A stretch of DNA of 64,000 nt from Niastella sp. (GTDB lineage Bacteria; Bacteroidota; Bacteroidia; Chitinophagales; Chitinophagaceae). The DNA is taken from positions 1 to 64,000 of the forward strand of contig JAGIBF010000029.1 of NCBI GenBank assembly GCA_017744515.1. Reading direction: 5' to 3'. Of the stretch, positions 42,689 through 50,488 are shown piece after piece. The translations under genes and the position numbers were made by a program. Positions within the stretch are counted from its first letter, which is position 1, and every line of letters starts with the position of its first letter. The notes beneath the pieces are model-generated. The model saw only the letters and a list, made by a program, of their open reading frames with translations, did no database searches and was not told where the DNA came from.

Positions 42689-45600
42689 TTATTTAGTTAC
42701 CCGGAGTATTCCATTCATGATCCTCCAGTGTCCGGGGAATGTGCAGAGGAACGGATAGTCTCCGGGTACGTCTGGCAGTTTGATCGTGAGTGTATATTTT
42801 CCGGCCGGGTTCACCAGGGGCGTAGCGGCCAAAACTTCGGGCATTTTCGGTACGTATTGGGATTTTGCTCCATCACCATCACGGGCCAGCAGATCGGCTG
42901 CTGCGCCTACTTTGTTGCTTGTGCCGGGCTTGATCAGCACAAAGTTGTGTTGCATGAAATCGGGGTTGTTCAGCACAATGCGGATCGTAGTACCCGCTTT
43001 CGCTGTCAGCAACTGCTTATCATATTTCATGATATCCTTGACTACGTTCAGCGTGATGGTTTTATCGACTGCGCCTGCAGCAGTAGCAGCTGTGGCGGCG
43101 GTTTCTTTGCCGAGTGTTTCCAGTTTTTGTTTGGTCACATTGGCGCGCAGGATGAATATTGAATCGGGGTAATCGACAACCCTTTCGTCGCCTTTCTTAT
43201 TGTCCATTCCAACACGAACCGGTTGAGACAATTCAGCCTTGAATAATCCCGCAGCTTTGGCAGTAGCTACTTCGCTGCTGTCGATGTAGAGCCTGATGGC
43301 GCCATCTTTATCGAGGCCAGCTCTGAAGGCAAACTTTGCCGGCAGCTCTTTAGGTGTCACAATACTGTAGGGTTTTCCATCCTGGTTGACCTGGAAGAAC
43401 ATCTTATTATCCTGGATGTAGAGGGTGTAGCCGTTTTGCTTGTCGCCTTGTGTAGCGATAACACCTGACAGTCGGTTGCCACCCTGACCCTGGCCTTGTG
43501 GATTGTTGCCGCCACCGGGGCGTGGCTGCATGCGCTCGAGTTCTCCGGATAACAGGAATTCTTTATTACTTACTTCTGGTGACACCGCATCTGTTTGCTG
43601 CTGTCTGCCAAATGTTCTGCGTAATGGAACGGTATTCAATCTTGATCCGAAGATGAGACGTTGTACGATAGAAGCTTTTGATAAAGGTGCGTTGTCCTTA
43701 AGGCCGCGGCTTTTTGACGCTGTGCGGAATCCTTGTTCATGTACTTTGCTGGCAATAGTGAGGGCTTGTTTCAACCAGGCATCTGCGAGGTTCTCTTCTT
43801 TTTCTGCCATGCTTACGAGCAGGTTGCCTGCTTCTATCGAAGGCTTCATATCGATGGCAGCGAGGAGGGCGGCCATTCTTATGCGATGATCTGCATCGTC
43901 AAATGCTTTTGCTTTTGCAAGGGCTGCCAATGTAGTGGCATTTTTAGGCAATACTTCTATGGCCGCTTTGCGCACGCCTGCAGATGGACTGCTGAGTGCT
44001 TTTGTGGCTACTGCCAGTGCTTCTTTGTTTGTTCCGTTCAGTGCGTTCAGACCATGTATTGTCCACAGGGCATGAACGGCTGGTGCGTTAACACCTATTT
44101 CATCGGCTTTGCTTTCTTCTACCAGTTTGTATAATGCCGGTAATACCGTTTTATCTCCTTTTTCAACCAGCAGGCGCTGTGCGGTGAGGCGCCAGAACAT
44201 ATTCTTATCTGACAAGGCACTTACCAGGGCCTTTGAATCATTTTTGCTTAAAGACAAGGTGTTCTTCTGGTCATTGCCTTTATAAGTAAGGCGGTATATG
44301 CGTCCACGCTCATGATCGCGCAGTGGATTGATGTAAGCGTTGCCTGCTCCGTTCTTCGCATCCAGACCAGACGAAGCGATGCTGGGGGTAGGGTTGTGCT
44401 GGATGATGAAATCGTACCAGTCGGTAACCCACAAAGCGCCGTCGGGGCCAACTTCCGCCTGAATGGGTGCAGCCCATTCATCGGCGCTTGCCAGCATATT
44501 CCAGCCGTCACCCACTTCTTTGAAGCCTGCGCCGTTTTTCTCCAGGACCGTTCTGTGAATCAATCGTCCGGTAGGCTCGGTAACAAAGGCAATGCGGTTC
44601 CAGTATTCTTTGGGGAAATTTCTTGCTGTGTAGAGGCTATGGCCAGCGGCGGCAGTGAACCCGCCGTGTACATCTACCTGGCGCAGGTTTTTGGTGGCTA
44701 CGTGCATGCCGTAGTGTGCGTCCAGTTTCTCTACGCCTGTTTCGTTTTTGATGCCTACTTTATCAAAGTATCGTTTGGGCAGTCCTAAAAAGCCTGTGTG
44801 GGTATTGTTGGCGGTAGAAATGAATACATCGAACTCTTCTGAGAAGCCGAGCCCCCAGGTATTGTTGCTCGTAGTAGAGAGGTATTCCAACTGCTTTCCA
44901 TCGGGGGTAAAGCGGTAAACGCCTTGTCCGAAACGAAGGGTGTCTTTGCCCACTTTTCCTTCAAAGCCGGAGTAGCCTACAACGCCCCAGAGCATGTTGT
45001 CCAATCCATAGCGCAGGTTGGATGCCTGTGCGTGGGTATCGCGTTTGCCCCAACCTTTCAGCAAGGGTTGGCGTATGTCGGCTTTGTCATCGCCATTGGT
45101 GTCTTTAAGGAACAGGAAATTGGGGGCCATACTTACTATAATACCACCATTGGTAAATACAAAGCTCGTAGGGATGTTCAGCTTATCGGCAAAGATCGTC
45201 ATCTTGTCGGCCTTGCCATCGCCATCGGTATCTTCCAAAATCTTGATGCGATCATCGCCTTTGTCTTCGTCTTTTATTTCGTTGGGATAGTCCACTGTTT
45301 CTATTACCCACAGTCTTCCGCGTTCATCCCAGTTCATGTAAATGGGATTAACGACCATTGGTTCTGCTGCAAACAATTGCAATTCGAAGCCAACGGGCAC
45401 CTGTATCAATGACATCGACTGTTCGGGTGTAAGAGATGCCTGTACTTTGGGTGCAGGATCTTTTTTCTCATAGTTGGGAACCGGGCCGTCGGAATAGGCG
45501 GGATCGGCCAGTTTGAAGTTGGAAAGGTTATTTCTGGCTTCATCGCTCACGGCCCATAATATGCCATTGTATACCAGCTTCAGGAAGCCGGGATTTAAAA

Positions 45601-46249
45601 AGGTCTTTTCATCATGCCCATAGGCAGTATAGAATACTCTTCCTGCGCCGAAAGGCCGTACCCAGGTGTAGGGTTCATGGTGGCTGCCTTCTACTCTTTC
45701 GGAAAGCACCTGTATGTTCTTACTGATCTTATCGTGCACATAGGTTTCATCCAATGTAGTAAAGGATGGCACATTTGCCATTACCGGGTGCTCGGGTTTG
45801 GTGATCACCGCAGGGAATGAATCGTAGCGGTGGCTCTTGAATTGTCCGCCGATCATCTCCACTACTTCAGGGGAGTTGCGGAAGCAGAAGGAAGCGCTGT
45901 GTAAAGGAATAAATCCTTTGCCATCTTTTACGAAGTTGAGCAACGCCTTTTCCTGCGCACGGCTGATGGTGTCGTAGTTGGCATATACAATAAGCCCATC
46001 GTATGGCTTTAGGTTTTCTTCGTTGAGGTCGTTTGGATCGGTGGTATAGGTAATGTTAATACCGTTCTTAAAGTATTCGGCAGTCAGGATGTCGGCCAGT
46101 CTTTCTGAGTCGTGGTGTTTACTTTTGTGGCCCAGGAACAGGATCTCTAACCTGCGTGGAGCCTGCCTCATCTGGTTGTCTGAGGCGCCCATAAAAAGAA
46201 ATGATAGTAACAAAATGCTGTTAAGCAGCAAGCGATGATTTTTGAGCAT
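42689..46249 (-). CDS. Multidomain secreted ThuA / PVC-type propeller / HEAT / cupredoxin protein
   Basis: 1,186 aa. Signal peptide at 1-22. Domains: ThuA-like amidotransferase fold (about 32-235, LEILFLGHKSKHHDSERLADIL, FIPLHSASFCFRNSPE); PVC-type membrane-bound dehydrogenase propeller (about 275-655, VPVGFELQLFAAEP, WDERGRLWVIETVDYP, DTDGDGKADKMTIFADKLN); HEAT repeats (about 660-850); a LamG-like sandwich (about 900-1,045); and a C-terminal azurin-like cupredoxin (about 1,065-1,186). Copper ligands in the last domain are visible: His in MQHNF, then C1169, H1174 and M1178. No CxxCH haem motif is present, although many relatives carry cytochrome c here. It is likely a periplasmic electron-transferring sugar dehydrogenase-type enzyme. 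First gene of the operon. Confidence 0.85.
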   Translation of the reverse strand: MLKNHRLLLNSILLLSFLFMGASDNQMRQAPRRLEILFLGHKSKHHDSERLADILTAEYFKNGINITYTTDPNDLNEENLKPYDGLIVYANYDTISRAQEKALLNFVKDGKGFIPLHSASFCFRNSPEVVEMIGGQFKSHRYDSFPAVITKPEHPVMANVPSFTTLDETYVHDKISKNIQVLSERVEGSHHEPYTWVRPFGAGRVFYTAYGHDEKTFLNPGFLKLVYNGILWAVSDEARNNLSNFKLADPAYSDGPVPNYEKKDPAPKVQASLTPEQSMSLIQVPVGFELQLFAAEPMVVNPIYMNWDERGRLWVIETVDYPNEIKDEDKGDDRIKILEDTDGDGKADKMTIFADKLNIPTSFVFTNGGIIVSMAPNFLFLKDTNGDDKADIRQPLLKGWGKRDTHAQASNLRYGLDNMLWGVVGYSGFEGKVGKDTLRFGQGVYRFTPDGKQLEYLSTTSNNTWGLGFSEEFDVFISTANNTHTGFLGLPKRYFDKVGIKNETGVEKLDAHYGMHVATKNLRQVDVHGGFTAAAGHSLYTARNFPKEYWNRIAFVTEPTGRLIHRTVLEKNGAGFKEVGDGWNMLASADEWAAPIQAEVGPDGALWVTDWYDFIIQHNPTPSIASSGLDAKNGAGNAYINPLRDHERGRIYRLTYKGNDQKNTLSLSKNDSKALVSALSDKNMFWRLTAQRLLVEKGDKTVLPALYKLVEESKADEIGVNAPAVHALWTIHGLNALNGTNKEALAVATKALSSPSAGVRKAAIEVLPKNATTLAALAKAKAFDDADHRIRMAALLAAIDMKPSIEAGNLLVSMAEKEENLADAWLKQALTIASKVHEQGFRTASKSRGLKDNAPLSKASIVQRLIFGSRLNTVPLRRTFGRQQQTDAVSPEVSNKEFLLSGELERMQPRPGGGNNPQGQGQGGNRLSGVIATQGDKQNGYTLYIQDNKMFFQVNQDGKPYSIVTPKELPAKFAFRAGLDKDGAIRLYIDSSEVATAKAAGLFKAELSQPVRVGMDNKKGDERVVDYPDSIFILRANVTKQKLETLGKETAATAATAAGAVDKTITLNVVKDIMKYDKQLLTAKAGTTIRIVLNNPDFMQHNFVLIKPGTSNKVGAAADLLARDGDGAKSQYVPKMPEVLAATPLVNPAGKYTLTIKLPDVPGDYPFLCTFPGHWRIMNGILRVTK

Positions 46250-46250
46250 G

Positions 46251-46262
46251 GCAAACGTTTGT
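46251..46262. promoter_or_regulatory. Palindrome GCAAACGTTTGT beside the ThuA-fusion start codon
   Basis: CAAACGTTTG at 46252-46261 is a perfect palindrome 2 bp from the minus-strand start codon. The same palindrome, extended to GCAAACGTTTGC, occurs at 46436-46447 inside the divergent araC-type gene, about 185 bp away. Paired identical palindromes suggest an operator, but the second lies in coding sequence and could be coincidence. Confidence 0.4.
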
Positions 46263-46383
46263 ATCGTTGTTCATTATAAAAGTCCGTCTTTTTTTTTCGA
46301 AGTGCTGGCCAAATAATATCAAATTCTGACTGTATTTTATCATCTTTTTCCTAAATTCATCAAAATAAAAGGCAATATTTACT

Positions 46384-47253
46384 TTGAAGCAAGCTTTACA
46401 CAAATCCGGCATTCCTCCCTCTCATATTTTCGTGAGCAAACGTTTGCGGGATAAACATTTCGATCCAATATGGCATGCGCATTCGGAATTCCAGCTTTTC
46501 GTGGTGCTGGAGGGAACAGGCACGCGCTTTATCGGAGACAGTATTAAAAGCTTCAAGCCGGGGGAGCTGATCTTTACCGGTCCTCATTTACCTCACCTGT
46601 GGCGCAGTGATGATTCTTATTTTGAAAAGAAAAGTTCTTTAAATATCGATGGTATCGTTATTTACTTCAATGAGCATTTTTTGGGCGAGCACCTGATGGA
46701 AAAGGAAGAGCTGGCTGTGCTGACCAAGCTGTTTGCCAAATCGATGCGGGGCCTGGAGTTTTATGGAGAGACAAGGGACAAGGTGATCAGCATGATGGAA
46801 GCGCTCACCACACAGCATGGTATTGCCAGTGTCGTTTCCCTCCTGCAGATACTCGATCTGCTGGCCGGCTCCAAGCATTATCATTATATCTCTTCGGTGG
46901 CGTATGAAGATATTTTCAATGAGGATGAGACAGACCGTATCAACATCGTGTATGAGTTTGTGATGAAGAACTTCAAGCAGAAGATACTCCTGGATGAAGT
47001 GGCTGACTTATTATATATGACGCCTACTTCGTTTAGCCGGTATTTTACCATGAAGAATAATAAGCCTTTCTCCAAATTCATTTCGGAGATCAGGATCAAG
47101 CATGCCTGTAAACTGATTGCCGAAACAGATCTTTCCATGGAGCATATCTGCTATGAATGCGGCTTCAATACGCTTTCGAACTTCAACAAGCAGTTCAAAG
47201 ATGTGGTGGGGCAACAGCCTACGCATTATAAGAAGGAGATCAATAGTCTGTAA
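46384..47253 (+). CDS. AraC family transcriptional regulator
   Basis: 289 aa. N-terminal cupin sensing domain (1-140): KQALHKSGIPPSHIFVSKRL, WHAHSEFQLFVVLEGTGTRFIGD. C-terminal double helix-turn-helix (about 195-289): FKQKILLDEVADLLYMTPTSFSRYFTMKNNKPFSKFI, then HICYECGFNTLSNFNKQFKDVVGQQPTHYKK. The start is TTG at 46384: the frame is stopped 15 bp upstream and only this start restores the conserved cupin N-terminus (a GTG at 46432 would cut it). It is transcribed away from the catabolic operon and is its obvious regulator. A diverged copy of its last 12 codons occurs 285 bp downstream. Confidence 0.9.
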   Translation: MKQALHKSGIPPSHIFVSKRLRDKHFDPIWHAHSEFQLFVVLEGTGTRFIGDSIKSFKPGELIFTGPHLPHLWRSDDSYFEKKSSLNIDGIVIYFNEHFLGEHLMEKEELAVLTKLFAKSMRGLEFYGETRDKVISMMEALTTQHGIASVVSLLQILDLLAGSKHYHYISSVAYEDIFNEDETDRINIVYEFVMKNFKQKILLDEVADLLYMTPTSFSRYFTMKNNKPFSKFISEIRIKHACKLIAETDLSMEHICYECGFNTLSNFNKQFKDVVGQQPTHYKKEINSL

Positions 47254-47272
47254 CAGACACCAATAATTTAGT

Positions 47273-47521
47273 ATGACTAACGCAATAGAGTTTTGCTGCT
47301 GGGAGAAGGACAAGCCTCTTGAGGTTCAACTTGAACCGGAAGCCATCTTATACATCGTCAATCCCGGTGACACTATAAAGTTTGTCCCTGTCAAACCGAC
47401 GGAAGAATTCAGATGGGCAGTCAGGGTAGACAATGATACAAAAGCTGTTCAACTATTTCCTGATCCACCCCGTGCGTACGATGGCATTGACGTTTATCTG
47501 AACGACAAAATCATTGAATAA
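47273..47521 (+). CDS. Small hypothetical protein between two copies of the AraC gene tail
   Basis: 82 aa, acidic, no signal peptide, strand-rich (ILYIVNPGDTIKFVPVKPTEEFRWAVRVD, then GIDVYLNDKIIE). No family recognised. It starts 19 bp after the stop of the AraC-type regulator and is followed at 47538-47576 by 12 codons plus stop resembling that regulator's own C-terminus. It looks like a later insertion at the 3' end of the regulator gene. Coding potential is moderate, judged from length and composition only. Confidence 0.55.
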   Translation: MTNAIEFCCWEKDKPLEVQLEPEAILYIVNPGDTIKFVPVKPTEEFRWAVRVDNDTKAVQLFPDPPRAYDGIDVYLNDKIIE

Positions 47522-47537
47522 TAAGTTGCGAAAGCGA

Positions 47538-47585
47538 CCCCATTACGAAAAACAAAAGGAGACCAATAGCTTGTAAGACTGACTA
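47538..47585 (+). pseudogene. Fragment: second copy of an AraC regulator 3' tail
   Basis: 47538-47576 reads PHYEKQKETNSL-stop; the intact regulator at 46384-47253 ends PTHYKKEINSL-stop. The nucleotide match continues past both stops (GTAACAGAC against GTAAGACTGAC). No further upstream similarity is visible, so only the tail is present. Confidence 0.6.
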
Positions 47586-47603
47586 CATTTTATTGTTCTT
47601 GCG

Positions 47604-47611
47604 TATATTTG
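47604..47611 (+). promoter_or_regulatory. -7 promoter element of the S41 peptidase gene (TATATTTG)
   Basis: Exact TAnnTTTG ending 4 nt before the ATG at 47616, so the mRNA would start at or very near the initiation codon. Confidence 0.65.
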
Positions 47612-47615
47612 CGGC

Positions 47616-48683
47616 ATGTCGTACCCCAAAATTGTTGCATTCTTTCTATCTATTTTAGCTATCAATTCCATTTACGCTCAAACTGATTGTAATTGTAAAG
47701 GCTCGTTAGAAAAGCTCTTCCTGAAAATCGAGACAGAATACCCGGGTTTTGAAGAAAAAGTGAAGCACGACAAGGGTTTCTATGACAGTAAAAAGGAGAT
47801 TTTACTGAACAAGAGCAACTCTGTTACCAATGACAGCTGCATTGCTGTTTTACAGGATTATATTTCTTTTTTTAAAGACGAGCATATTTTTTTACAACTA
47901 CGTGCAAGGGAAACTAATAAACAGGAAGTTGCCCCCACTAAGAATAAGCCTGCTGAAAAAGAGATCGACAGCAAAATAATCAATGGTAATATATTCTATC
48001 TACGCCTTTCCAGTTTCCAATATGCCAATGTAATTCCCCTACAGGAACTGGTCAAGCACAATAAAAAAAGTATCGAGCAATGCAAGGGTATGATCATCGA
48101 CATCAGGGGCAACGGAGGGGGAACGGATGATGTTTACCAACCTTTATTACCCTATATTCTAACCAATCCGTTACGAATAATGAGTGTCGAGTTTTTCTCT
48201 ACCCACACGCTTATTGACGGGCTCAGGGATTATGCCATTCAACAAATCAAAACCGATTCTTTGAATGAGATCAGGAAAATAGACAGTGGTCTACAAGAGT
48301 ACAGAGACAATATGGGTAAATTCGTTTTGTATGGTGACAGCAAAGTGATTATCGATAGTATAAAAATCAGTAAAAGAGGACCTTCTCAGGTGATCATCCT
48401 ATCCGACAGAAGGGTTGCCAGTGCAGGGGAAAACTTCTTATTTTCTGCCCGCCAAAGCAAAAAAGTCAAGATCATGGGAACACCGAGTATGGGTGCGTTG
48501 GACTATGGCTCCATCAGGGAATTCAAGTTTGGCTGTGATAATTATGAGTTGTATTTACCCACTTACAGGTCAACACGACTTCCCAATTACCCCGTTGACA
48601 ATATCGGCATACAACCTGATATTTATTTGGATGAATCCATTAAAGACTGGATAGAGTTTGCTGTAAAGTATATTAATGAATAG
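47616..48683 (+). CDS. S41 family (C-terminal-processing-type) peptidase
   Basis: 355 aa with a signal peptide (cut near residue 22, INSIYAQ). The S41 fold is clear: DIRGNGGG at 162-169 and the nucleophile Ser269 in ASAGE (267-272). A conserved FKFGCDNYELYLPTYRS segment near 308-324 follows. The usual PDZ domain is not seen; the N-terminal 120 residues are a helical, lysine-rich cap. It is probably a periplasmic or surface peptidase of the interphotoreceptor-retinoid-binding-like subgroup. Base use is visibly more AT-rich than the catabolic operon before it. It has its own near-leaderless promoter. Confidence 0.85.
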   Translation: MSYPKIVAFFLSILAINSIYAQTDCNCKGSLEKLFLKIETEYPGFEEKVKHDKGFYDSKKEILLNKSNSVTNDSCIAVLQDYISFFKDEHIFLQLRARETNKQEVAPTKNKPAEKEIDSKIINGNIFYLRLSSFQYANVIPLQELVKHNKKSIEQCKGMIIDIRGNGGGTDDVYQPLLPYILTNPLRIMSVEFFSTHTLIDGLRDYAIQQIKTDSLNEIRKIDSGLQEYRDNMGKFVLYGDSKVIIDSIKISKRGPSQVIILSDRRVASAGENFLFSARQSKKVKIMGTPSMGALDYGSIREFKFGCDNYELYLPTYRSTRLPNYPVDNIGIQPDIYLDESIKDWIEFAVKYINE

Positions 48684-48694
48684 CTTAGTATATC

Positions 48695-49213
48695 ATGCAA
48701 ACAAACCACCTCATCCATCTACGAGACGCTACACCAGACGACCTCGCTTTATTACGGCATTGGGATGCACAGCCGCATACAGTAGCATCTGATCCAGACA
48801 ATGACTGGAACTGGGCGACTGAGTTGCACCACAACCCCTCCTGGCGTGAACAGCTTATTGCCGAACTGGACGGCCGGCCCATCGGCTTTATACAGCTCAT
48901 CGATCCTGCGCTCGAGGAAACCCACTATTGGGGTGATGTACCACTTCACCTTCGTGCTATTGACATCTGGATAGGAGAGGCGGACGACCTTGGCAAGGGT
49001 TATGGCACCGTAATGATGCAATTGGCACTGGAGCGCTGTTTTGCGCCTGCCGACGTTACGGCTGTGATCATCGACCCGCTGGTGAGTAATGTACGTGCCC
49101 AGCGTTTCTACCAACGTCTTGGGTTCAAATTTGTAGAGAACAGGATGTTCGATGAAGATCATTGTGCTGTTTACCAACTATCGCGCAGTGACTGGGAGAA
49201 CGGTAAATGCTAA
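48695..49213 (+). CDS. GNAT acetyltransferase similar to aminoglycoside 6'-N-acetyltransferases
   Basis: 172 aa. The sequence WREQLIAELDGRPIGFIQLIDP, RAIDIWIGEADDLGKGYGTVMMQLALERCFA, AVIIDPLVSNVRAQRFYQRLGFKFVE follows the AAC(6')-I pattern closely, with the acetyl-CoA loop GKGYGT near residue 107. AAC(6') enzymes acetylate aminoglycosides such as kanamycin or amikacin; chromosomal relatives often have other primary substrates, so resistance is a possibility only. It starts 11 bp after the S41 stop. Its last 50 bp are repeated, with changes, at 49991-50042 beyond the next gene. Confidence 0.85.
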   Translation: MQTNHLIHLRDATPDDLALLRHWDAQPHTVASDPDNDWNWATELHHNPSWREQLIAELDGRPIGFIQLIDPALEETHYWGDVPLHLRAIDIWIGEADDLGKGYGTVMMQLALERCFAPADVTAVIIDPLVSNVRAQRFYQRLGFKFVENRMFDEDHCAVYQLSRSDWENGKC

Positions 49214-49217
49214 CCTA

Positions 49218-49973
49218 ATGCCAAAGACACGAGTTCGAAAATCGAGAAAGCCATTCAACCGACAACAAAAAAGCATGATCGGTGCTTCCAAGCTGACACT
49301 TCACAAACTTGACTGGCTGGAGTGGTTAAGTATCGGTTTTTGCATATGGTTTTTCCTTTATCCATATCCTTACAAACTTGTATTTGGAATAGTTCTCTTA
49401 TTGCCTATTATTGGGCTAATGCTCAATGGCCTATCGAAACCAAGCCTTGCTTCATTGGTTTCAATCAGCAATAAAAAAGGTGAGACAAAATATGACCTGG
49501 CAGATTTCATTGAACTCCCCGGGCTAATTATTTTCGTCCGAGTACTAATCGACTTTGAATTCGAAAGCTTTTATAGTATTCTGAAAACAGGCACGGTTGC
49601 ATTTATCTTATTACTGCTATTATTAGGTGCAACTCATAGAAGAATAACAAACACGAATAAAAACAGATGGATCATTTATATCGCCGTAATTGGAAATATT
49701 GCTTTATACAGTTATGCGGCAACTTACGGCGTGAACTGTGTGTTTGACAATTCTGCACCAAAAGTTTACCAAGCCAAAGTGATTGACAAAACGATCTATC
49801 ATGGCAGACGACACACAACTTATTATCTGAAAGTTGAACCGTGGGGACATCATCATGATCCGGAAAAAATTTCAGTCGCTAAAGTTCAGCATGACCAAAC
49901 TGAAATCGGACAAACAGTTTCGATTGATTACAAAGAAGGCTTATTAGGGATTCCATGGTATTACGTTGAATAG
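49218..49973 (+). CDS. AT-rich membrane protein of unknown function, boxed by GNAT-gene tails
   Basis: 251 aa from ATG 49218, 4 bp after the GNAT stop; an earlier in-frame ATG at 49152 lies inside the GNAT gene and is unlikely. A basic N-terminus (MPKTRVRKSRKPFNRQQKS) is followed by about four membrane helices between residues 35 and 165. A soluble C-terminal strand domain (AKVIDKTIYHGRRHTTYYLKVEPWGHHHDPEK through GIPWYYVE) ends the protein. No family recognised. Its codons are clearly AT-richer than the GNAT gene next to it, and it is enclosed by two copies of the GNAT 3' end, both hints of insertion. Confidence 0.75.
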   Translation: MPKTRVRKSRKPFNRQQKSMIGASKLTLHKLDWLEWLSIGFCIWFFLYPYPYKLVFGIVLLLPIIGLMLNGLSKPSLASLVSISNKKGETKYDLADFIELPGLIIFVRVLIDFEFESFYSILKTGTVAFILLLLLLGATHRRITNTNKNRWIIYIAVIGNIALYSYAATYGVNCVFDNSAPKVYQAKVIDKTIYHGRRHTTYYLKVEPWGHHHDPEKISVAKVQHDQTEIGQTVSIDYKEGLLGIPWYYVE

Positions 49974-49990
49974 TAAGGAACTCCGCCCCC

Positions 49991-50042
49991 TGTGCTGTTT
50001 ACCAGCTTAACACGCAGTGACTGGGAGAACGGTAAACGCTAA
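49991..50042 (+). pseudogene. Fragment: second copy of the GNAT gene 3' tail
   Basis: 52 bp aligned to 49163-49213 with about four substitutions and one inserted base: TGTGCTGTTTACCA at the left and TGACTGGGAGAACGGTAAA at the right are shared exactly. The extra base shifts the frame, so it would read CAVYQLNTQ-stop. No similarity extends outwards on either side. Confidence 0.8.
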
Positions 50043-50080
50043 GTTTTAACGATCTTTGGCTTTCATTCAAATCTATACTT

Positions 50081-50479
50081 ATGAAGCGGGTATTATTTTG
50101 TACGCTCATTTGCCTTTCTGCCCTGTTTTGCCAGGCGCAAACACAGTCAGAAATGAATCAAAATGCAAAGACTAAATACCAGCAAGCCGACAAGGAACTA
50201 AACACTGTGTACCAGAAAATTCTAAAGGACTACAGTAAGGATGCCGTATTTATTAAGAACCTTAAGAAAGCGCAGAGTTTGTGGATACAGTTCCGGGATG
50301 CGGAGATGAAAGCCAAGTACCCAGACCGGGAGCCCGGTTATTATGGAAGTATACAGCCTTTGTGCTGGTATACTTACCTGACTGAACTAACTGAGGAACG
50401 AACTACCAAACTGAAAATATGGACAATGGGTATCGGGGAAGGGGATGCATGTACCGGCTCGGTGAAAACTAAAAATTGA
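50081..50479 (+). CDS. LprI-like DUF1311 secreted protein
   Basis: 132 aa. Signal peptide 1-20 (LSALFCQAQT), then SEMNQNAKTKYQQADKELNTVYQKIL and LKKAQSLWIQFRDAEMKAKYP, the DUF1311 pattern, and a C-terminal pair of cysteines (CW and DACTG). The family includes the lysozyme inhibitor LprI of mycobacteria; here inhibition of lysozyme is only a family-level possibility. A Cys at residue 17 (LFCQAQ) could also act as a lipobox. The next gene starts 9 bp later. Confidence 0.82.
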   Translation: MKRVLFCTLICLSALFCQAQTQSEMNQNAKTKYQQADKELNTVYQKILKDYSKDAVFIKNLKKAQSLWIQFRDAEMKAKYPDREPGYYGSIQPLCWYTYLTELTEERTTKLKIWTMGIGEGDACTGSVKTKN

Positions 50480-50488
50480 ATCATCCTT

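Noticed and set aside
42689..46249. Cytochrome c domain in the ThuA fusion
   Set aside because: No CxxCH motif occurs in the protein; the C-terminal domain has copper ligands instead.
49152..49217. Earlier start of the 251-aa membrane protein inside the acetyltransferase gene
   Set aside because: It would overlap the GNAT coding end in another frame; ATG 49218 directly after the GNAT stop is simpler.
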